DNA from: Dichetophora obliterata
Taxonomy: Eukaryota; Arthropoda; Insecta; Diptera; Sciomyzidae
Reading direction: 5' to 3'
NCBI GenBank assembly: GCA_963920525.1
Contig: OY986435.1
Location: 303,311,408-303,375,407 of the forward strand
DNA: 64,000 nt
Below the pieces are notes generated by a model. The model searched no databases. It worked only from the letters and a program-made list of their open reading frames with translations, and was not told the DNA's origin. Below are positions 32,132 to 44,509 of this stretch, piece after piece. The position numbers and the translations under genes are program-made. Within the stretch, counting starts at the first letter, position 1; each line of letters begins with the position of its first letter.

Positions 32132-33850
32132 TCATACATTAGTTTTCAATCTACTTTTGAGTTGACCTTTCGATAAGTTAACATCAAAAAAGCTACAGTT
32201 GTTAACAAAGGTACTCATGCGATGTAAAGGAGCAGAAGCCATATAATTTGTTCTACTAAAAGGTAAGTAAATAAAATTGTTAGCATTTCTACTGCTTCTA
32301 CGGTTAGTGTTAAAATTTATAAGAGTTAGAAGTTCTGGTGAATCGAATACACCAGTTATGAGTTGGTGTAAATAGACGATATCTGCAGACTTCCTTCTCT
32401 CGTTCAAAGATTGCATTTTTAATAGTTTTAAACGATCCTCATAAGGAGGAAGGTTTAAAGTGTCCGTTGCACTTAAGCCCCTTAGAGCAAACCGAACAAA
32501 ACGTTTTTGGATTCTCTCTATACGTTCAACATGTACATTGTAACTTGGGGACCAAACTTGACTTGCATACTCTAAGTGAGGTCGCACAATTGCATAATAC
32601 AGCGTTGTAGTTGTGATCATACTATTAAATTCTTTGGCCCAGCGTTTCATAAACGCGAGCATAGAACATGGTTTTTTACAAATGTAATCAATATGAACGT
32701 TAAACGATAGCTTAGAATCCATGCATATACCAAGATCTTTGACAGCATCTACGCGACTTAAAGCAGTATCTTTTATCTTATAATCAAAAATTAAATTATT
32801 CCTTTTTCGCGAAAAGGTCATAGTTTGGCATTTATCTGGATTTAGAAACATATTATTTTTAGAACACCAGATTTCAAAGGATTTCAAATCAGACTGGAGC
32901 AGATCTGAATTGTCTTTAGCATTTATTGTTCTGTATATTTTCATGTCATCTGCATAGATAAGTAGATGAGAGTGTTTGATGATGTGGGTTACATCATTAA
33001 TGGCTAAAATAAACAGAAGTGGACCAAGGTCGCTACCTTGAGGAACACCTGATTCAGCAATAAATTCAGCTGACAATACGCCTCGAAATCGTATTTGATA
33101 AGATCGCTCTGTCAGATACGATTGAATCCAGCTTACAAAAAAATAGGGGGAAAACCCATTAACTTTAGTTTAAATAGAATTAAGTTGTGTGGCAGTTTAT
33201 CAAATGCTTTACTAAAATCAGTGTAAATACAGTCGACCTGGTTACCTGAATAAAATGAATTTAAGCAAAACGTTGTAAAATCGAGGAGATTAGACACAGT
33301 GGATCTGCCAGTAACAAATCCATGCTGACGAGTTGTTATGACCCTCCCACAATGAATCTTCACACGATCATACACGAGCCGCTCGAAAAGTTTTGGAATC
33401 GATGAAAGTTTAGCGATAGGCCTATAGTTGTTTACATCATTCCTACAACCTTTTTTATAAATAGGACTTATAAAAGATTTTTTCCAAAAAAGTGGAAAAT
33501 TACAATCCCTAATTGATTTATTGAATAATATGGAGAGTGGTTGGCTTAGAATGGAACCACATTGCGTTAACACTGCGGCAGGAATTCCGTCAGGTCCAGC
33601 ATTAAAATCTTCTTCGATCGATCCAATATACTTTAAAATATCCTCAGAATTAAAAGATATAGGGTCCAACGAAACCCTGGGTGTAGAGTTCATATATTCA
33701 AAATAATATTCATTAGGATTAAAAGAGTCTGAGCAGAATGACTCTTTAAAGAGAGTGGCAAATAGGCCACAAATTATAACGGGATCGTCAGTAAATCCGT
33801 CAGAAGTCTTAAATGATGACTTGAATAATGACTGGAAAATGAATAGGCCT
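32132..33850 (-). pseudogene. 5'-truncated LINE reverse transcriptase (Jockey/CR1-like)
   Basis: The minus strand encodes most of a non-LTR RT in two frames. The first part (about 33850-33133) holds NAGPDGIPAAVL, VNNYRPIAKLSSIPKLFERL, RQHGFVTGRSTVSNLLDF and YTDFSKAFDKLPHNL (motif A intact). The frame changes near 33130-33077. The second part (33076-32132) holds ESGVPQGSDLGPLLFILAIN (motif B) and LIYADDMKIY (motif C, YADD intact), then NPDKCQTMTFSRK, VDAVKDLGICMDSKLSF and the thumb region. No RNase H. Catalytic motifs survive, so it is less decayed than the LINE at 23072. The endonuclease is missing. Upstream in-frame similarity (ICGLFATLFKESF) extends to about 33800. Confidence 0.9.
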
Positions 33851-35419
33851 GTAGTTGTTTATAATGTCATCTACTCAAAATGTAGAAAAAGCACTATTTA
33901 CTTGGTTCCTATCCTAATTTACAAGAAAAAGTCAATCATTTAGTTAAAATGTTAGGTAAAACGAATTTTTCGTGTTCAGACGGTTGGATTTACCATTTTT
34001 GATAGCGACACTGCATTGTTAAGTGCAAGAAAAAAAACAGTTGCAACTTGCAAGAAAACAGTTGCACCCTCCAATAGTTATACTAATCGAAATTTGAAAA
34101 AATATGTTAAAAATTTAAATGTACAAGGGTATGATAATGGTCCTTTCATATTTCACGCCATTCAATATGTTCTAGTTTATCTACGAACCTGAAAATTGTT
34201 GATTGAAAAAGGAATGATTGTGCGACTGATATAAAAAAGATAAAAGACCAATATATAAGTGCCTAAAATTGAATTGTACGCTTGTCATTTTAATAATCTC
34301 TGACCCACACTCCGCTTCCCTTATGTTAAGTCTTGATACGATCATGTGGAATAAATGCTTTTACCATTTATTTTAGCAATATAAAAATCTTATTATGTAA
34401 CTTCCATTGGTCACAATGCTTAAAACAAATATTCAACCTATTATGGTATACAGTACATTTATTGCATGAGAATAGTAGAGCCAAAATCTGTGATGAGATG
34501 TCCTCTTTGAATATGTACAAACACACTTTAAAGTGTCAATTATGAAAACTGCATCATAATCAAAGCAAAGCAGTAACACCATTCTTCATCGTCAACTATT
34601 CGACATTATATCGAAAATTGTATATTTCTATGCATAATTGCAGTGTTGTCCTTCAATTTTGGCACTTTCAACAAGCTAACTAATGATAACTTGGTTTTGT
34701 AGCTGTTATGCATGACGAAAAAATATACAAAAAAACAATTGCATTAAAATATGTTTTAAAAAACTACATACTATTGTAGAAGCTTCACCTATGGCAGGAA
34801 TGTTTTGTATTGTACTCTAAAAAAAAGCGATATTTAAACAACAAAAAGCAAAAACAACAAAATTTTACGAGCAGCAAAAGCAAAAACAAAAGTAAAAAAT
34901 ACAAAAATTTAATGCTTAAAGTGATAAAACAAAAAATAAAAAAGCGAATAACTCGCTTTACATAATAAACAAATTGAGCTTTAATGCCTAGCTAAAACGG
35001 TAGCAATTGTGGCTTAAATGCTGCTTGCAGATTTTATGATTGCTATATTTGCTGCTTTAATATTCGTTAAACATTGTTTTTAAATTTTATTCAAACTGTC
35101 ACAATCTGCACATTTACGACAAAAGAAAAAAAAATCGACAACATCAGCTTGTTTACAAATTGCAACCGTGCATGGTGAAGATATGTGAGGAGGTGGTCAC
35201 GTTGGACCTGTCATTGAATGGTGTTTTAATTGCGGTTTGTGGTGTGGTGTGGTGAATCATGACGAATTCGTGCGGTATTGAGATCGTAAAACTGCTACAC
35301 GATGGCACCGCTTTAACATTAAGGCGTTGTCGTTAAACGGACTCTTGACTCACTAGGGTCTTGGCAAATATCTTTATTTCTAAATCTTTAACGAAATATT
35401 CTTCAGAATTGATTGCTTA
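33851..35419. other. AT-rich intergenic, no gene seen
   Basis: No supported feature. 34800-34960 is A-rich with AAAAACAA and AAAGCAAAA words. Confidence 0.5.
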
Positions 35420-35514
35420 ACCCTCTAACTTCCCAATTTTTGATTTTGTTTAAAAGTTAGAGTTCAAGGACACTGATTTTTACCCGATCTGTCAGCAAAC
35501 GCACACCTATACTC
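35420..35514 (-). pseudogene. Possible C-terminal tail of a piggyBac-like gene, part 2
   Basis: On the minus strand this reads EYRCAFADRSGKNQCP and then a stop, resembling the Cys-rich C-terminal tail of piggyBac-type transposases. It would continue the frame at 40500-40265 if the repeat element between them is removed. A weak match, relying mostly on position. Confidence 0.3.
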
Positions 35515-37499
35515 CAAGGGCATCCGCAGGATTTGTTCCAAGGGGGCTGCAAAGGCATTAATGAGTCTAGAATGCACAAAAAGAAAATGTAACCCATATA
35601 ATTCTATTTTCTGAGATTTTTGGTACTAATTTTGTTATCATGATACGCCGGTTGACACTCGCTTGTACACATAAGAAAATTATAAATATTTCAAAGATGG
35701 GGTAAAAATCTTTCTCGTATCATGCCCGAAACATTTTCAAATTTTTTTTTTCATGTATTTTCAAAAGTTTTTTCTCCACTAGTATTTTTAATAATTTAAT
35801 ACATTGAATAATGTGATATCTCCTATATGCTTTAATTAAAAAAAAGCATTAATTACTATTTCTATACAAATTTCCTTTTTCCAAATAAGAATACAAAAAT
35901 TTTCCAATATTTTTTTAATTGAATAAAACCAGCAAGATTTTTAGACCATTTTTTTCCAGCTTTAGAGGCCTGTAACTCATAAATCAATGGCGAGTGGCCT
36001 GAAATTTATCATATTTAGATTTAGGAGGTAAAAATCCATATAATCCGCAAAAATTAAGAATTAGAGTTGTCGCTATTCTTGAAATGTTCCCCGCATGGAC
36101 ATCAACTGACTTGTTTCTTTTTTTAACATGCATCAGTTCTAGAGGCATGCAAGTTACTAAAATCGAGTTTGGAAACATACCTATTCTATGAATTATTTAA
36201 AAAAAATTTGTTTTTAATTCAAAACGTATGAATAAATATACAAAGAGGTACATGTATAGATGGGGTTTGGGCTCCATTCATTTTCTAAACATATTCCAGA
36301 ACCTCCCTGAAAAACTTGATTCTGAATTCTGGATGTAATATTAGCACGTGATGCGAAAAAATCCAGAAATTTTTGAAAATGCGTCGCCTGTTAAAAAATG
36401 TGAACTTGAAGAAGTACAAAATAAATGTTTCAAATCGAGTTTCCTATTTAAATTTTTGTCATAACAAAATTTTTGACAAAATGTAAAAGCGTTTTTTTGC
36501 CATCAAGAATTTGCCATCAGATTTTTTTTTTAAATTAGTGCTTGATCTAAAATTAGCCTACTTTATTCAGAACTTCCTATTTCTTGTTCGCTTTTGAATA
36601 GGAAGCTTTGCCCTTGCCTAGATCGCTGCAATTATCTCAAATTTAAATTAAAGTTAAGTTTATTGATAAAAGTTAGAATAGTTATAAATGCTGCATGATT
36701 GTTACCAATTTTATTTAGCTTACGAAAAATTAAAAATTATCCAAATTGGATCATTTTTATGACAGAAAAACTATTTTTTATTCCGATTTCTGGGAAAACA
36801 TTCAGTTTTTTAAATTTATTTTACTTTGTTTTTTCTTGTGTTTTATTAATTTAGAACATACATTTGCTTATCGTCCAAGTGCGGGAGCGAGTCAGTTTTC
36901 TGCTTGTCAAAAGTCTGTATTATCAAAATACTATAATTTTTAGAGTATGTTTTTATTAATTTTTCTCTAAAGACCTGTATTTCAATACACTGTTTTTGAA
37001 AAATTTTGCTTTCAAAAAGTCTGCTCTCGCTTTGTAGCATTTTAACTGTATTTGGGATACAGTTTTAGTTTTTAAAGATAAAATTATTTTCCCTTGTTCT
37101 GAAAGTTCTTATTTTACTCTTATTAACCTTGGTTGTTCTTAGTCTATATTTTGCAGAATTTTGGCATACAGAATTTTTACACAGTTTTATGTAAATGCAG
37201 AATTTTGTACACAGAATTTCATACATACAGACAACTGCACCGAAACCTCCAAATTCATATGCGTTATTGTCTTAAATGCCCTTACCATCTGTTGCTCCGA
37301 AGAATGATATTCGACTAATAGGGATATCATTCCTTATCATTTCTCAATTTCTCGTACGAATAACTTTCTTCCATTACATTCGTAGTATTTACTAATGGCT
37401 TCGTACTATTTAATATTTGTTGAGTTAAAAAATTTACAACCGAAATCTTTCAGCCTGGCTTTTTGAACAATTACCGAATATAAGGAAATGTATGATTGC

Positions 37500-37537
37500 A
37501 AGGTGGCCGTAGTTTACAGAAAGAGTACGTGGCCATT
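37500..37537 (+). repeat. Truncated SINE head (same family as 27249)
   Basis: GGTGGCCGTAGTTTACAGAA and the following AGAGTACGTGGCC resemble the first 40 bases of the SINE at 27256. It is followed by a T run. Confidence 0.45.
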
Positions 37538-38095
37538 CAGATGGAATGTTTTTTTTTCGTTATTAGTAATATAGTAAATATACTTTGTTTTTGTACGAAT
37601 ACAAATAAAATATTTGTAATATGTACCAAACTACGTCCAATCTATGAATCCTATTCATGACTGAAAACTACAAATAAAATTCGTAGAATAGACGCAGTTA
37701 TTAGTAATATTTACTCACAAAATTTTTTGAGTGTAAGAACGCGTATTGAAAAGTGCCTGTGAAACAAGGGTAAATGAAATGTTATCGTAACTTATTACTG
37801 CGACGTGCACAACATACTATTTGAAAATGCATGCATGGTTAAGCTCAGCTTTATTTATATATATATATATACTAGCTGAACCCGGTGTGCTGTGCTACCC
37901 CCCTCGTTATAAAATAAAATTAAAAGTACTTATATGTTTAAAAAAATTTATTTATTTAAATTTAATTTAATTATTGCAATGCTTCTCCCCTTTTTTTGTT
38001 TTAAATCAATTAGAATTCATCACTGAACCGCATGTTATTTGCTTCATGCTCCCCCTTTTTATTTTTAGACCAATCAAAAAGCAGCAATTACACAA

Positions 38096-38255
38096 TTAGC
38101 TGTTTCGCAGTCAGTTGTGGGAGAATGAGAATGGGGTTACCACACTCTCTTTTTTAATTAACACATATTAGAAAATCAGCTGTTTTGCAGACAGTTGTGG
38201 GAGAAAGAGAATGGGGCTACCCCACTATTTTAATTAATATGTATTTTAAATTTGA
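38096..38255. repeat. ~80-bp tandem duplication
   Basis: TTAGCTGTTTCGCAGTCAGT with TGTGGGAGAATGAGAATGGG at 38096 recurs as ATCAGCTGTTTTGCAGACAG with TGTGGGAGAAAGAGAATGGG at 38175. Both units end in TTTTAATTAA. Confidence 0.8.
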
Positions 38256-38545
38256 AGTAAAGCCGTTAATAAACGTAGTAAAAAAGTAGGTGCAGAAGTG
38301 TGCATGGTCGAAAAATATTATCCCGTAATAAGTATTCTTGAGTCAAAGCTGCACGCTGTGAAAATTTAAGATCGGTTAACAGGTCCATCCTCCAATATAT
38401 CGCAAACAAAGGGGCGTGCTCCGCCCACTTTTCTTTTGGTACGTATTTCTATTCATGCCAATACCATATATAGCAAATACTGCCGCCGTTGGTCAAAAAA
38501 TACCCAAGATATGACGATTTTAAATTTTGGGTTATATGGACAGTA

Positions 38546-38850
38546 GGGCGGGTCAAATTCTGGCTCAGCGAAATTCGTAAAATACATGTAATTTCAAGAC
38601 TTTTTCTCCACTACAGCATATACAAATTCTGAAAAAAAGCTGTGCGGACTTTCGTAAATAGATTCATACACATACATTCATACATTCATATTTTATAATT
38701 GAGAACAAAATCTATTTACGAAAGTCCGCACAGCTTTTTTTCAGAATTTGTATATGCTGTAGTGGAGAAAAAGTCTTGAAATTACATGTATTTTACGAAT
38801 TTCGCTGAGCCAGACCTCCAAAAAATTCGTCCATACAAATTGACCCGCCC
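38546..38850. mobile_element. 305-bp hairpin MITE with perfect 105-bp arms, TA duplication
   Basis: Outer ends GGGCGGGTCAAATT and, inverted, GGGCGGGTCAATTTG, flanked by TA (38544-38545, 38851-38852). The inner arms 38560-38664 and 38709-38813 are exact reverse complements by eye over 105 bases, with a 44-bp loop. The right side has about 22 extra bases between outer end and arm that the left side lacks. Removing the element restores the repeat-module sequence TATATGGACAG-TA-ATGGACAGG. Tc1/mariner-type by its TA site. Confidence 0.93.
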
Positions 38851-39599
38851 TAATGGACAGGCCACGCCCTTTTGTCCACTCACAACTTTGTATAGTCAAG
38901 AATTTATTATTTCGTAAGAATATCCTATTGTGAAAATTTAATGGCGATCGGTCCACTATATTACGATTTTTAATTTTCCTAAAAAGGAGCGTGGTCCCAC
39001 CCACTTTTCTCCTGGTATGTATTCCTAATTATGCCAATACCATAAGTACCAAATATCATCGACGTAGGTCAAAAAATTCCCAAAATATGGCGATTTAAAT
39101 TTTTGGGTTATATTGGCGGTGCCACGCCCCTTTGTCCAATAAAAACTTCATATAGCCTATTATTTCTTCCAGAGTCATAGTAACATGCTGTGAAAGTTTC
39201 AGGAAGATCGGTACAAGGGTTTAGACTCCTATAAAGCACAAACAAACAAACAAACAGACAGAGAGACATTCATTTTTATATATATAGATTGAAAGCAGAT
39301 TAATTATAATTAAAACAAAATGGGGCGAAAAAGGGGGAATTGGTAATAAAAAAATCTATGGCTATCTTACCTGTAGATAAAAAGTATATAAAACTTTAGG
39401 TAAATACATATTACAAAAAAAGTATTTTGTATAGCAAACATTATTAGTGGTATAAGTAAGTATCTGAATTTAAAAAAGGGGTGGTGAAGTAGGCGTTGTT
39501 CATAGTAATATGGCGACGTTAACAGTATTAAGAGCAATATACTACCAAATAAAAAAAAATCCGTTGGAAGGAACAAATTTATACAGAGAACAAAAACTT

Positions 39600-39912
39600 T
39601 AAAACTTAAATTTGGCTTGCAGAGGGGCGTGAAAGGGGGCGTGGTGTAATAAATGTTTATTTCTACCTCGCCTGGAGTATAATGTGTATACAATTTGAAG
39701 TAAATCTGTTAAAAACTATATGGGAGCAATTACATAATTTTAAAAAAGTGGGCGTAAAAGTGGGCGTGGTCGAAAAAGTACCGTATTAATCATGCCAGAG
39801 TCCCAGTTAAATGCTGTGAAAATTTCAGGAAGATCGGTCCAGAGGTTTGGTCTCCTATAAGGTACAAACAAACAAATAAACAAACACATATTCCATTTTA
39901 TATATATAGATA
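39600..39912 (+). repeat. Second copy of the RTE-like 3' module
   Basis: Contains GGGGGCGTGGTG, AAAGTGGGCGTGGTCG, TTCAGGAAGATCGGTCCAGA, (CAAA)n and ATATATATAGAT, matching the end of the 37870-39292 repeat. Confidence 0.65.
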
Positions 39913-40264
39913 CATAAAAAAAAAGTATTTTTGAGTTTTTTATAACAAAATATATTAACATATATAATGAAAATATCGTTATATAAAATCAAAAAAGTCG
40001 TAAGTTACAATAAATGACGACTTTTTAACTACATGTTCCTGCTAATTTACACTCCTACAACGAAAAACGACGTTTTTATTAAAAAAGTTCTAAAATCCCT
40101 AAGCTTGAGCGCAACTTACAATTACATTAACAATTTTGAAAGTTTTTTTACTTTCCCGTAAAATGTTTTTAACTGTAGCTTACGGCTTTTTGATTCAATA
40201 TGAAGATATTTAAAAAATTTTCACTGTCTAGGGGAGAAAGTGCCCCCCTTACCCCCCTGTGGAT

Positions 40265-40500
40265 GCCCATGAATGACTCATATTGTCATAGCGGACGGCA
40301 TCTGTTGGAGTGTAAACCGTTTTTGCTTTAGGCGATTGTGTGGCCACTGGTCGACCCACTTTCCGGTTTTCTGGGGACGAATTTATTGAACACAATAGTT
40401 CAGCCTTTTCTGGTCGAAATTTTTGTGTATGAGTAGATCGATCTCCTTTGTACAAACGAAGGAAAAGAGCGTTAGCATTCTTTCTAGTCTTGATGCGCAC
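40265..40500 (-). pseudogene. Possible C-terminal part of a piggyBac-like transposase
   Basis: The minus frame contains TRKNANALFLRLYKGDRSTH, ENRKVGRPVATQSPKAKT and AVRYDNMSH. The basic GRP linker followed by RYD...H resembles the segment before the Cys-rich tail of piggyBac-type transposases. The frame is cut at the boundary of the composite element (40270), and a possible continuation lies at 35514-35420. It could instead be an unrelated gene remnant. Confidence 0.4.
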
Positions 40501-41340
40501 ACTCTAAAAACTGATTGTAAAATCACTACAAAAAATGTTGTGAAATTTCACGACATTTATTGGCGATTTTGTTAAAAGATCACACAATGTAGCGAGTTTT
40601 TTCAATTCTGTCTAAAATTCTGCATTTTTTCCAAAATATATATACTTTCTCTACTTTTAACGCTATTTCAGCGTTTTTTCGCTCAGAGAGTTATAAAAAC
40701 GCTCCAGAGTAATGGTTTTAGCGGATTTTTTAACAGATACATAATTTTCATGAGTTTGATTTGTGCTTCTAATGCAACAACTATGTTGTCAAATAAATAA
40801 TAATATTTATAAAATATTAACAAAAATAGGTATTAATAACTACAGTGAATCGTGTAAAATAATATAATATAACATAGTTTTAATGGACCTTGATACAATT
40901 CTTTAAAGTTAGTGTAAGATGTACAAATAAATATGTTCAAATGTAGTGTTTGTTCCTTTGAATATAAGACATTAAGCCTGTATCATAGGCATTTATAATT
41001 GCACAAAAATTTAAATGATACTATTTTTAATTGTTTGAGTAAAAATTGCTTAAAAAAAATTCAGTTTCAATTTAAAAAATGCTTTATCTCTTTTATAAAC
41101 GTTCTCTCAAATTTTAAAAATTTTCTTTTTAATATGAATTAAGTAAAAAATAATAAGTTTGCTTTAAGTATGAAATAATTTTAAAAATAAAAATAATTTT
41201 TGTTCTATGTCCTAAGCATTTGTGTTCTAGTTTTTGGCTTCTTTTGTTTTATATTTGAGTTTTCAAATTTCTTGGCCTTAGTTGCAATATCTCGAAAAAT
41301 CTGTAACAACGCCAAGCGTAATGAAGAAGTTTTTTAATTT
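40501..41340. other. AT-rich intergenic
   Basis: No supported feature. Confidence 0.5.
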
Positions 41341-41342
41341 TG

Positions 41343-41538
41343 TATACTCCATGGTACAAGAATACAGGTAGATGCACCAAATGAGAGCATACTGCCGGAA
41401 ATCTCAAATCGAAGCAAAAGTTTTTATTTCTTTTCTTTTGTTTCAATTCGCCACACAGCTGAATTTGACAGACATGGCAGTATGGAAAGAGAGCACAGTC
41501 AGCGCTGCAGCTACCTCTATTCTTATACCATGGTATAC
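41343..41538. mobile_element. ~195-bp MITE, TACCATGGTA ends
   Basis: TATACTCCATGGTACAAGAA with TACAGGTAG on the left is matched in inverse by CTACCTC, TATTCTTATACCATGGTATA on the right. A TA target site is possible. Short frames on both strands here are read-through of the inverted repeat. Confidence 0.65.
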
Positions 41539-41639
41539 TACTTCTGAAAATTTTGACTGCGTCTATTTCATATATTTTCTGCAACAATAATGAAAAAACA
41601 CACATAAAAAACAAAAAAAACGCTTCATTACTTGAATAT

Positions 41640-42297
41640 TGAATAGTTTAGAGAGAAAGAGAGATATGTGTGAGAGGATTCACGCATTTATAGCTTATTC
41701 TTTAAACGAAAAAGAGCATGAGCTTGATAGTTGTAGAAGAGAGTTTCTACAAGAGCGCGAAAGCGATTCTTGTAGGTGAGAGGATTCACGCATTTTCAAC
41801 GTGAATTATTTTGTATTTTGGTCGAAGGGATTTATCGACAATAAATGTAGGCAATCAGTAGGCAGCAATTATTGTTGTAAATTCTCGTGAATTTTTGTTA
41901 GAGTGTATGTGATGGCGACCTATTGCCCATCCATGAGGTCGACTCCATCCATATGACGGTTTTATTTTTTTATTATAAATTTTTATTACGATCCCAACGT
42001 TTTGCTTTTTTGTGGTTGTTCGTAAATATTTAAGGACACAAATGGCTTGAAACCCACGTAAGTTGACAACATATGCGCTGACAACATATTTCTCGGCATC
42101 TTGATATTTGCAACGCTATTCGCGCGCACTGTACCCAAGCTATATATTCCATGGCCTTTGAGATACGTCACCAACCCCAGTGACGCACAGTAATGTGATT
42201 GGTACAATTTAGACGGAAAATAATGTGTGATTATTATGATGACAAGAAAATCGAAGCATTTGTTAGTGTTATTACTCAAAAAAAATTTGTTTGGATA
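41640..42297. other. Purine-rich stretch and unassigned sequence
   Basis: 41650-41800 is GA-rich and carries two identical copies of GTGAGAGGATTCACGCATTT about 105 bp apart. No gene is supported. 41986-42279 has a minus frame without motifs. Confidence 0.45.
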
Positions 42298-42300
42298 TAA

Positions 42301-43461
42301 CTGTGCGTTTAGACCGCCTGAACGAACGAAAGAAACCTCGTTCGTTCGCTCGGTTTAAACACTTTGCCCGAACGAACAGTGTTCGCTATAAATTTATCGC
42401 GAACAATGTTTGCCCGGTGTAAACAGTAAATTAGGGCGAACGAACGAAGATTCCTTCGTTCGCTCTGATCGAACAAGCTTCGATCTTTTTGGGCGAATCC
42501 GGTGTTGCGCTGTGTTTAAAAATAGAAAAGTAGCAAAGAGGAGTAGCTTTAGAGAATAATTTATGAAAAGTACTAAAATATGTACTAATTTAGTTTTATG
42601 TTTTTTAAAGTGTTCTGTTAACTTTCGCTGCAATATGATTGTGTTGTGTAAAGGGCCAAATTAAGTTTTTAAGCGGAAAACCCTATAATTTATTTATTTG
42701 AGGCGACTGTTTATTTGATGTAATTTTTTTTTTTAAATAACTATAACTTTTAATGAAAATTTTGAGTTTATGGATAGCAAATATTATTTAATATAGCAGG
42801 AATCCGCAATAGCGCTCGTTCAAATAAAATAAAAAAATATTTTAGGTTCTGCTGAAACTTTTTGAGTTTTTAATCGAAGATTTTAGAAAAATGTGGATAT
42901 TAACCAAAATGGTAGTTGAAAATTCGATTTGTGACTAAAAGCAATTCTTTAAAGTTATAACATAAAAAGGATTCCTCTAAAATAAAAATCGAACGACTGA
43001 AAGTATCAATTGTATTTGCTTAATAAGTGCATACAATTTGGGAACAATTTTTATTTAGTTGACTTAAAATTTACGAAATTTATTAACACACGAAAAATGT
43101 GAAAACATTTAATTTTTGTTCGTCGAAAAACTTAAATGGGCCCTTAAGTTAAACACACGTCTTTTCTATACTAACTAATACGAGTAATATATTGTTATGG
43201 AGTGGCAAACCATTTGTTGTTGAGAAACGGATTATAAGTTTTAGTACTAATATAAAAATAAGGAGTTATCAACCCTGCATTTATTGATGTTCGGCCAAAT
43301 GCACAAATTGCTGTTTACACCGCCTGAACGAACAAGATGGCGGCCAATGTTTGTTCGCGATTGATGTTCGTGCGGTTTAAACAGTACTCCGAACGAAGAA
43401 TTTATTGCAATAAATTGTTCGCGATAAATTTTTCGTTCGTTCAGGCGGTCTAAACCCACAG
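42301..43461. mobile_element. 1.16-kb Harbinger-type element with GAACGAACG subterminal repeats
   Basis: Ends CTGTGCGTTTAGACCGCCTG and, inverted, CTGTGGGTTTAGACCGCCTG (about 28 bp with one mismatch), flanked by TAA at 42298-42300 and 43462-43464. Subterminal regions are packed with GTTCGTTCG and CGAACGAAC words, GTTTAAACAG and ATCGCGAACAA in both orientations. The AT-rich middle encodes no transposase. TAA duplication suggests PIF/Harbinger. Confidence 0.85.
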
Positions 43462-43464
43462 TAA

Positions 43465-44177
43465 AGCTGATTACACGGAATTATTCAAAGATAGTAGACA
43501 TTTCTTATGAACAATGACCATAAAGATCTTCATCTGGGGTGTTGTGGAAACCTTCTTCACAGACTTCATTTTGGTGTCATAGAAACCGATTATCGATTTA
43601 GAAACTGGCTTTATTTTCAAAATTAGTTTTGTGTCGGTATTAGGTGTCACAGAAACCCATTTATCGATTTGGTTGTCGGTTTTAAAACGACCAGCTGACA
43701 GTTGTCAGAATTGCTGGTAAGTGTGTGTTCTAGCTTCTGCAAAGTCGCGAAAAGTTAGAAAAGATTTAAGAAGTGAACGATTTTAATTATTTTTGTTTAT
43801 TTTATTATTTATTTACATTTTTTATTAGGAGACAAGAACGCAGTTCAAATTGCAATTGTAACTAATTTAATAGAGAACCACCCTTAACTGGCTAAGGGCT
43901 TCAACAAAAAAGACAAGCCACTTGTTGAATCAAGTACCATAACAAACGCATCCTTATTTAGCTGATATTGGTCAACAAATTATTATGCGCACAGGCGAAG
44001 GTTCTTGCTGGTCAGTATGTTCAAGCATATATGAAAATTTAACTTGCTCAGATTTTTCACTCTGAAACAATTTCAAAATCTATTAAAGAAATAATATGCG
44101 AACAAAAAAAGGAAAATTTTTTGAAAAATAAAGGGGCAAATTTTAGATTTTTGAAACTTCTCTTGGATTATTTACAC
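43465..44177. other. Unassigned sequence
   Basis: Two copies of a TGTCACAGAAACC...TTATCGATTT block at 43580-43680. No gene recognised. Confidence 0.4.
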
Positions 44178-44509
44178 ATAGGTAAAAAAAAATTAAAATA
44201 GGCACGAAAAAAGGCCGTTTAGGCTCGAAATAGGCACAAAAAATGGCAAAAAAGGCACGACAAATTAAAAAATTGGCACGAAAAATAATGAAATATACAT
44301 AAAAAACAACGAGTTTCAGTAAACAGAATTGTTTATTTTATTTTAAATTCTTTACAAATAATGTTAGAGTTAAATAGTCTGTTTTTTTTTAATTCATCTT
44401 AAAGCGTTTGCACAAATACTTTTTACTTTGTAGGTTTAACAAAAATAAAAAAATAATAAATGCTATTATAAAAATATTTTAATACATATAGATTAAAAGT
44501 TGTCTTTAA

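Larger units (their letters stand above)
37870..39292 (+). repeat. RTE-like/non-autonomous LINE repeat with internal duplicated modules
   Basis: Starts ACTAGCTGAACCCGGTGTGC and ends with AAGATCGGTACAAGGG, a (CAAA)n stretch and ATATATATAGATT, the 3'-end style of insect RTE-related repeats (family knowledge). Modules with GGCGTGGTC, GCCACGCCC, CCCACTTTTCT and GTGAAAATTT...GATCGGT recur about every 500 bp (38330, 38930 and 39180). The copy is split by the hairpin MITE at 38546-38850. No RT coding survives. Confidence 0.6.
35515..40270. mobile_element. Composite terminal-repeat element, GGGCATCCGCAGG ends
   Basis: The left end AAGGGCATCCGCAGGATTTG and the inverted right end CATGGGCATCCACAGGGG match over about 15 bases. 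The left 600 bp recur at 48985-49350 and 50200-50380, so this is a dispersed family. hAT-like terminus style (CATGGGC), but the flanking 8-mers do not form a convincing duplication. The interior holds RTE-like repeat modules (37870-39290, 39600-39910) and a hairpin MITE. Whether both ends belong to one insertion is inferred from their position within the piggyBac-like coding remnant. Confidence 0.55.

Noticed and set aside
32132..33850. An endogenous retrovirus or LTR element
   Set aside because: RT motifs (FSKAFD, GVPQGSDLGPLLF, YADD context) are of the non-LTR type and no LTRs, protease or integrase are seen.
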